Part shown: positions 15,787 through 20,017 of the stretch, piece by piece
Numbering within the stretch: position 1 is the first letter of the stretch
Layout of the letters: the number at the start of each line of letters is the position of its first letter
Origin: Janthinobacterium sp.
Lineage (GTDB): Bacteria; Pseudomonadota; Gammaproteobacteria; Burkholderiales; Burkholderiaceae_D
Length of the DNA stretch: 20,017 bases
Direction: 5' to 3'
NCBI GenBank assembly: GCA_003482555.1
Contig: DMYQ01000090.1
Span: 37,836 to 57,852 of the forward strand
Made by a program: the position numbers and the translations under genes
The notes under the pieces: model-generated
What the model saw: the letters and a program-made list of their open reading frames with translations, nothing else
What the model was told of the DNA's origin: nothing
The model's database searches: none

Positions 15787-17100
15787 ATGTCAAAGAAAAA
15801 TATGGCAAAGAACGTTGTTGTCATCGGCACCCAATGGGGCGATGAAGGTAAGGGCAAGATCGTCGACTGGTTGACCGATCATGCACAGGGCGTGGTGCGC
15901 TTTCAGGGTGGCCACAACGCGGGCCACACGCTGGTCATCGGCGGCGTCAAGACGGCGCTGCAACTGATCCCGTCGGGCATCATGCGCCCGGGCGTGGCGT
16001 GCTACATCGGCAACGGTGTGGTGGTGTCGGTGCCGGACGTGCTGCGCGAAATCGACAAGTTGCAAGCGGTCGGCGTCGAAGTCGCTTCGCGCCTGAAGAT
16101 CTCGGAAGCCTCGCCCGTGATCCTGCCTTACCACTCGGCACTGGACGCGGCCCGCGAAGCGGCCCGCGGCGCCGCCAAGATCGGCACCACCGGCAAGGGC
16201 ATCGGCCCGGCCTATGAAGACAAGGTGGCGCGGCGCGCCATCCGCATCGCCGACTTGCTCAACGAGACACGCTTCGCCGAAAAACTGGCGGAAAACCTCG
16301 ATTACCACAACTTCGTGCTGGAACACTATCTGAAGGCGCCCAAGGTCGAGTATCAAAAGACCCTGGACGACGCGCTGGCCTATGTGCCGCGCCTGCGCCC
16401 GATGGTGGCCGACGTCTCGAGCGCCCTGTACGCGGCGCACAAGGCCGGCGCCAACCTGCTGTTCGAAGGCGCGCAGGGCAGCTTGCTCGACGTCGACCAC
16501 GGCACCTATCCTTTCGTGACGTCGTCGAACTGCGTGGCCGGCAATGCCGCCGCCGGTTCCGGTGTCGGCCCGAACATGTTGCACTACATCCTAGGCATCA
16601 CCAAGGCTTACACGACGCGCGTCGGCTCCGGCCCGTTCCCGTCGGAACTGCCGACCGTGGATGGCGTCGGCTATCACCTGTCGTCGGTTGGCCATGAGTT
16701 CGGCACCGTCACGGGCCGTGCCCGCCGCTGCGGCTGGTTCGACGCGGCCCTGCTGCGCCGTTCCGTGCAAATCAACGGCGTCTCGGGCATGTGCCTGACC
16801 AAGCTGGACGTGCTGGATGGCCTGGAAACGCTGCAACTGTGCACGGGATACAAGCTCGACGGCAAGACTGTCGATATCTTCCCGGTCGGCGCCGAAGACG
16901 CTTCGCGTTGCGTGCCCATCTATGAGGAAATGCCGGGCTGGAAAGACAGCACCGTCGGCGCGAAATCGCTGGCCGCCTTGCCGGCCGCCGCGCGCGCCTA
17001 CATCAAGCGCATCGAAGAATTGGTCGGCGTGCCGATCGACATGGTGTCGACCGGTCCCGACCGCGAAGAGACCATCGTCCTGCGTCATCCGTTCGAATAA
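15787..17100 (+). CDS. purA: Adenylosuccinate synthetase
   Basis: Cytosolic GTP-dependent enzyme that joins IMP and aspartate to adenylosuccinate, the first committed step to AMP. 437 residues (E. coli 432). The N-terminal GTP loop GTQWGDEGKGK (14-24) carries the catalytic Asp19, and GGHNAGHT (41-48) the catalytic His47. GTTGKGIGPAYEDK and GRARRCGWFDA bind IMP and GTP. The usual end TGPDREETI is present. A second in-frame ATG at 15802 (MAKNVVVIG) is an equally plausible start because neither has a clear ribosome binding site; residues before it are extra to the core. Very close to hisZ and the following phosphoribosyltransferase, likely one transcript. Confidence 0.97.
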   Translation: MSKKNMAKNVVVIGTQWGDEGKGKIVDWLTDHAQGVVRFQGGHNAGHTLVIGGVKTALQLIPSGIMRPGVACYIGNGVVVSVPDVLREIDKLQAVGVEVASRLKISEASPVILPYHSALDAAREAARGAAKIGTTGKGIGPAYEDKVARRAIRIADLLNETRFAEKLAENLDYHNFVLEHYLKAPKVEYQKTLDDALAYVPRLRPMVADVSSALYAAHKAGANLLFEGAQGSLLDVDHGTYPFVTSSNCVAGNAAAGSGVGPNMLHYILGITKAYTTRVGSGPFPSELPTVDGVGYHLSSVGHEFGTVTGRARRCGWFDAALLRRSVQINGVSGMCLTKLDVLDGLETLQLCTGYKLDGKTVDIFPVGAEDASRCVPIYEEMPGWKDSTVGAKSLAALPAAARAYIKRIEELVGVPIDMVSTGPDREETIVLRHPFE

Positions 17101-17109
17101 GGAAGCAGC

Positions 17110-17655
17110 ATGACGACACCACAAAGTAACGACAAGCACCTCTGGGTTTCCTGGGACGAGTACCACCGCCTGATCGAGCGCCTGGCGCTCAAGGTGTACG
17201 AATCGGGCTGGAAATTCGACCAGGTGCTGTGCCTGGCGCGCGGCGGCGTGCGCCCCGGCGACGTGTTTTCGCGCATCTTCGACGTGCCGCTGGCGATCCT
17301 GTCGACCAGTTCTTACCGCGAAGAAGCGGGCACCGTGCGCGGCGACCTCGACATCGCCAAGTACATGACGATGACCAAGGGCCCGCTGGCCGGCCGCATC
17401 TTGCTGGTGGACGACCTGGTCGACTCCGGCGTGACCCTGGAAAAAGTCACGAAGCACCTGGAAACGAATTTTTCCGGCGTCACCGAAGTGCGCTCGGCCG
17501 TGATCTGGACCAAGGGTTGCTCGTCCATCCGTCCCGATTACTGCATGGAAGAGTTGCCGCACAATCCGTGGATCCACCAACCGTTCGAGGATTACGACGG
17601 CCTGCGTCCGCACCAGTTGTCGGCGTGGCTGAAGAAGGACAACACGGCCGCTTGA
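17110..17655 (+). CDS. Phosphoribosyltransferase (Gpt/hypoxanthine-like)
   Basis: 181-residue type I phosphoribosyltransferase. The PRPP-binding motif ILLVDDLVDSGVT lies at 97-109 and CLARGGVRPGDV, a phosphate-binding loop, at 41-52. The length and the segments LSTSSYREEAG and WTKGCSSIRPDY resemble purine phosphoribosyltransferases of the xanthine/hypoxanthine type (Gpt or COG2236). It follows purA at nine bases with AAGGA six bases before the ATG, so a purine salvage role is likely from context. Substrate cannot be fixed from the sequence. A strong terminator follows. Confidence 0.88.
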   Translation: MTTPQSNDKHLWVSWDEYHRLIERLALKVYESGWKFDQVLCLARGGVRPGDVFSRIFDVPLAILSTSSYREEAGTVRGDLDIAKYMTMTKGPLAGRILLVDDLVDSGVTLEKVTKHLETNFSGVTEVRSAVIWTKGCSSIRPDYCMEELPHNPWIHQPFEDYDGLRPHQLSAWLKKDNTAA

Positions 17656-17674
17656 GGCGAGGTGTTCGAGGACG

Positions 17675-17711
17675 ATGGCGGGCAAACCTGAACGGTTTGG
17701 CCGCCATTTTT
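17675..17711 (+). terminator. Intrinsic terminator after the purA operon
   Basis: ATGGCGG (17675-17681) pairs with CCGCCAT (17701-17707); after one G-G mismatch, CAAACC (17683-17688) pairs with GGTTTG (17694-17699) around the loop TGAAC. A run of T (17707-17711) follows. It lies 20 bases after the stop of the phosphoribosyltransferase gene. Confidence 0.93.
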
Positions 17712-17971
17712 CGTTGTGGCGGCGCCGTTCGACGCCGCGCCCGATTGCGCGCGCGGGAGTGCCGCGCGGCGGACGCCGGCCTTCTCCGGCAAGAACGCCG
17801 ACGCGCTCGGCGACGGTCGCCGTGTCCGAATCGATGAATCCTCGGGCCGGACGTCGAGGTGTTTGTGAAGGCATTGACGGGGCCGACATCGGAATCGTCA
17901 ATGAAGTCGCTGAGTGAGATTGTGTGCATTTTCCTTCTAGTCAAGATGGTATTCTTTGTATCGCGATCCGC
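17712..17971. other. Gene-free spacer between the terminator and the hydrolase gene
   Basis: About 260 bases. The first 200 are very GC-rich and translate in all frames to Arg/Pro/Ala-rich sequence typical of non-coding GC-rich DNA. After about 17910 the base composition becomes noticeably more A/T-rich, continuing into the hydrolase gene. No recognisable gene, RNA or repeat. Confidence 0.55.
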
Positions 17972-18985
17972 ATGCGGCCAACAGCGGTCATTCAACAATC
18001 AGTTCGGGGGGAGCCTTTGCACACGAGTTTTCTTTTAGGGTTGGTTTTTCTATTGATCGGCATACCGGCACATGCTGAGGCTTGGCAGCCATCGCCAGTT
18101 CAGGTGCAGGTTCCCATCTGGCCCGGTGCGGTACCTGATGCGATATCCGCCCCGAAGGCAGAGACTGTCGGTTCTGTTGCCGGACACGGGGGATGGATGC
18201 AGGTTGGCGATGTCAGCCAACCGACCATGACCGTGTATCCGGCCAAGGGGCAAAACACTGGCGCGGCGATTGTGGTATTTCCCGGTGGAGGTTTCAAGGT
18301 CTTGGCCATGGATTTGGAAGGCACTGAAATCTGTGACTGGATGACATCACGGGGCATCACTTGCGTACTGCTCAAGTACCGTGTTCCCAATGGTAACCAT
18401 CATTGGGATGAAAAATGCCAATGCCACATTACGCCAAAGGTTCCGCGCGCGCTGCAGGATGCCCAAAGGACAATCAAGCTTGTCCGATCCAAGGCCAAGG
18501 CACTGAATCTCGACCCAAGCAAAATTGGCGTGATCGGCTTTTCGGCAGGCGGCTATCTGGTTGCGCAGACCAGCAATATTTTCGCGCTGACGTACAAGCC
18601 AGTCGATGCGGTTGACAAGTTGAGCAGCCGTCCCGACTTTGCCGTTGCGCTGTATCCCGGCCACTTGTGTCGCTCTGGCGGCACATTCGACTCAAGCATT
18701 CACGTGACAAAGCAAACATCGCCAACATTTCTGGCGCAAGCCTGGGACGACCCGGTCGACCCCATCTGCAACAGTACGCTCTACGCCCGGGCTCTTGACC
18801 ATGCGGGCGTGCCGGCGGAGATCCATCTCTTTGCCAAGGGGGGGCATGCCTTCGGCCTTAGGGCCAAGGAACACCCGGTTTCGTCGTGGCCATCGCTCGT
18901 TGAAAACTGGCTCAAGGAAATCGGGATCCTGGCAGTCGACGCGAGCATGAACACGTCGCCAGTTGCCGCTAATTCGCGCCAATAG
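17972..18985 (+). CDS. Secreted alpha/beta hydrolase (acetyl-xylan-esterase/lipase-like)
   Basis: 337 residues from the ATG at 17972. A signal peptide is visible with hydrophobic core FLLGLVFLLIGI and likely cleavage after AHA (about residue 35), so the product is probably exported. The hydrolase fold shows an oxyanion loop PGGGF (104-108), the nucleophile elbow GFSAGG with Ser191, acidic candidates in AWDDPVDP (259-263) and the catalytic histidine in KGGHAF (about 292). This resembles the COG0657 esterases annotated as carbohydrate or xylan acetyl esterases; substrate unknown. Start is uncertain: GTG at 17924 and TTG at 18017 (with GGGGGGAG just before it, spacing 3) are in frame, and the TTG start would still give a signal peptide. 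Codon texture is less GC-biased than the neighbours, which suggests separate history. Stands alone between a terminator and the GNAT gene. Confidence 0.8.
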   Translation: MRPTAVIQQSVRGEPLHTSFLLGLVFLLIGIPAHAEAWQPSPVQVQVPIWPGAVPDAISAPKAETVGSVAGHGGWMQVGDVSQPTMTVYPAKGQNTGAAIVVFPGGGFKVLAMDLEGTEICDWMTSRGITCVLLKYRVPNGNHHWDEKCQCHITPKVPRALQDAQRTIKLVRSKAKALNLDPSKIGVIGFSAGGYLVAQTSNIFALTYKPVDAVDKLSSRPDFAVALYPGHLCRSGGTFDSSIHVTKQTSPTFLAQAWDDPVDPICNSTLYARALDHAGVPAEIHLFAKGGHAFGLRAKEHPVSSWPSLVENWLKEIGILAVDASMNTSPVAANSRQ

Positions 18986-19061
18986 CGGCGCCCTACGCGT
19001 ATTCAAAGGACGCGGTTTAGTAAATTCAAGCGTGCCGCCGGTGGCTTGGTGGGCGAACTCT

Positions 19062-19090
19062 TTGCATGATAAGCTTGCCGCTCGAATAAT
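19062..19090 (+). promoter_or_regulatory. Putative sigma70 promoter of the GNAT gene
   Basis: TTGCAT (19062-19067) and AATAAT (19085-19090, 5 of 6 to the -10) are 17 bases apart. Transcription would begin near 19097, only about nine bases before the ATG at 19106, so the mRNA would be nearly leaderless. Confidence 0.5.
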
Positions 19091-19105
19091 TTTTTTGTAT
19101 CCGAT

Positions 19106-19645
19106 ATGACGATTTTGCACACCGCGCGGCTCACCCTGGAGCCGATCACCGAACAGCATTACGCGGAGCTGCGCAAGCTCAATTCCGATCCGGCCGTGAT
19201 GCGTTTCCTGAATGGCGGCATTCCCGAAACGGAGGAGGGCACGCTCGCGATGATCGCGCGCGTGAAAGCGGCGTGGGCGGCGTGGGGCTATTCGTGGTGG
19301 GCCTTGATCTTGACCGACGGCGGCCAGATGGTCGGCGCGGCCTGCCTGCAGCACTTGGGTCGCGACGCCGCCAAGCCGCGCGAGATCGGCTGGCGCCTGG
19401 GTTGCGACTGCTGGGGCAAGGGTTACGCCAGCGAGGCGGCGCGCGCGATTGTCGGGCATGCCTTCCATGTGGTCGGCGCGGACGAGGTGTGCGCCGTCGC
19501 CGACCCCGACAACGCGGCCTCGATCACAGTGATGCGGCGACTCGGCATGCGCTACGTCGGCATTGAAACCCATTACGAGCGGCCGTGCGCGACCTACCGG
19601 CTGGAGCGCGCCGATTGGCTTGCCGGGGTCGCGTCACCTACTTGA
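19106..19645 (+). CDS. GNAT family N-acetyltransferase (RimJ/RimL type)
   Basis: 179 residues, matching the Acetyltransf_3 (RimJ/RimL) branch of acetyl-CoA-dependent acetyltransferases. The N-terminal TARLTLEPIT (6-15) and NSDPAVMRFLNGG (26-38) are typical. Motif A for acetyl-CoA binding is GWRLGCDCWGKGYASEAARA-like at about 95-113, and DPDNAASITVMRRLGM (133-148) is the motif B region. Acceptor substrate unknown; family members acetylate ribosomal proteins, antibiotics or small amines. No Shine-Dalgarno is visible before the ATG. Its end overlaps the opposite-strand gene by 8 bases. Confidence 0.87.
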   Translation: MTILHTARLTLEPITEQHYAELRKLNSDPAVMRFLNGGIPETEEGTLAMIARVKAAWAAWGYSWWALILTDGGQMVGAACLQHLGRDAAKPREIGWRLGCDCWGKGYASEAARAIVGHAFHVVGADEVCAVADPDNAASITVMRRLGMRYVGIETHYERPCATYRLERADWLAGVASPT

Positions 19646-20017
19646 AATAGCCGGAGTTCTCGGAGTTCTTCATTTGTTCCAGTACCAGCGCCTGCGCGGC
19701 GGCGAGCGCCTGCCTGACGCTTTGCTTGCCGGTCAGCGTGGCCGCCACTTCCAGTCCGACCTGGTCGCCAATGGCTGGAAACTCGGGTATGCCGACATAC
19801 TGCATTTCATGATAGGCGCCCGGTTTGACGGTGCTGTCGCGCAGGTCCGCGCTTTCAATCGCGCTCAGCACGAATTGGGAGAACGGCGCCGCCTTCAGGT
19901 AATGCGGGTTCTGGTAAGTCGATTTGCGCGTGCCGGGCGGGATTGCCGCCCAGCCGTGGTATTTGGCCACCATATCGATGTAGTTTTTCGACGTGGCCCA
20001 AGTGATGAACTGCGCCG
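19638..20017 (-). CDS. ABC transporter sugar/polyol substrate-binding protein, C-terminal part
   Basis: The frame is open from the window edge (20017) to the TAG at 19638-19640, giving about 126 residues, so the N-terminus with the signal peptide lies outside the window. The segments QFITWATSKNYID, GWAAIPPGTRKSTY and GIPEFPAIGDQVG are typical of the C-terminal lobe of family 1 extracellular solute-binding proteins for sorbitol/mannitol (SmoE-like). It would be the periplasmic receptor for a polyol importer whose permease and ATPase genes should lie outside the window; on the minus strand, downstream partners are not present, so they are expected elsewhere or upstream. The ATG at 19971 is internal. 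Substrate assignment is inference from family resemblance. Confidence 0.82.
   Translation of the reverse strand, partial: AQFITWATSKNYIDMVAKYHGWAAIPPGTRKSTYQNPHYLKAAPFSQFVLSAIESADLRDSTVKPGAYHEMQYVGIPEFPAIGDQVGLEVAATLTGKQSVRQALAAAQALVLEQMKNSENSGYFK

Noticed and set aside
17675..17917. 80-codon plus-strand frame after the purA operon
   Set aside because: Its ATG lies inside the terminator stem and the product is Arg/Pro-rich without family resemblance.
17480..17998. 172-codon minus-strand frame across the spacer
   Set aside because: It runs into the phosphoribosyltransferase gene in antisense; Arg-rich, low-complexity translation; no recognised domain.

Overview
The window looks like chromosomal DNA from a high-GC betaproteobacterium, most likely Burkholderiales and probably family Oxalobacteraceae (Janthinobacterium, Massilia or Duganella type). 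The basis is the protein sequences and the gene order ndk - rlmN - pilW/pilF - rodZ - ispG - hisS - yfgM-like - bamB - der - hfq - hflX - hflK - hflC - hisZ - purA - phosphoribosyltransferase, which I know as a conserved Burkholderiales core block. The family-level placement is inference; no 16S or other marker is present.

Layout. (1) 40-726, minus strand: a seven-helix BI-1/YccA membrane protein, divergent from ndk. (2) 956-1372: ndk with an extended -10 promoter and a strong intrinsic terminator (1411-1449), so probably its own transcript. (3) 1471-14321: twelve co-directional, tightly packed genes with several stop/start overlaps. They cover rRNA/tRNA methylation (rlmN), the type IV pilus pilotin (pilW), cell shape (rodZ), isoprenoid synthesis (ispG), histidyl-tRNA synthesis (hisS), outer-membrane biogenesis (yfgM-like, bamB), ribosome assembly and rescue GTPases (der, hflX), the RNA chaperone hfq, and the HflKC modulator of FtsH. 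(4) 14322-14622: a 301-bp gap with a degenerate 10-bp tandem repeat, a strong hairpin and a putative promoter. (5) 14623-17655: hisZ, purA and a Gpt-like phosphoribosyltransferase, linked by ppGpp-responsive/PRPP-linked purine and histidine metabolism, closed by a textbook terminator (17675-17711). (6) 17712-20017: an accessory-looking end, with a secreted alpha/beta hydrolase of different codon texture, a GNAT acetyltransferase, and the C-terminal part of a sugar-alcohol ABC transporter binding protein on the minus strand.

Most of the window is ordinary housekeeping DNA and I do not see a new defence, mobile or secretion system. The observations I rate highest are a histidine-rich C-terminal tail on HisS directly followed by a hairpin and a T-run, the 10-bp-periodic repeat before hisZ, the competing G/C hairpins at the yccA/ndk divergent promoter, and the Ser/Arg-rich tail of HflK.
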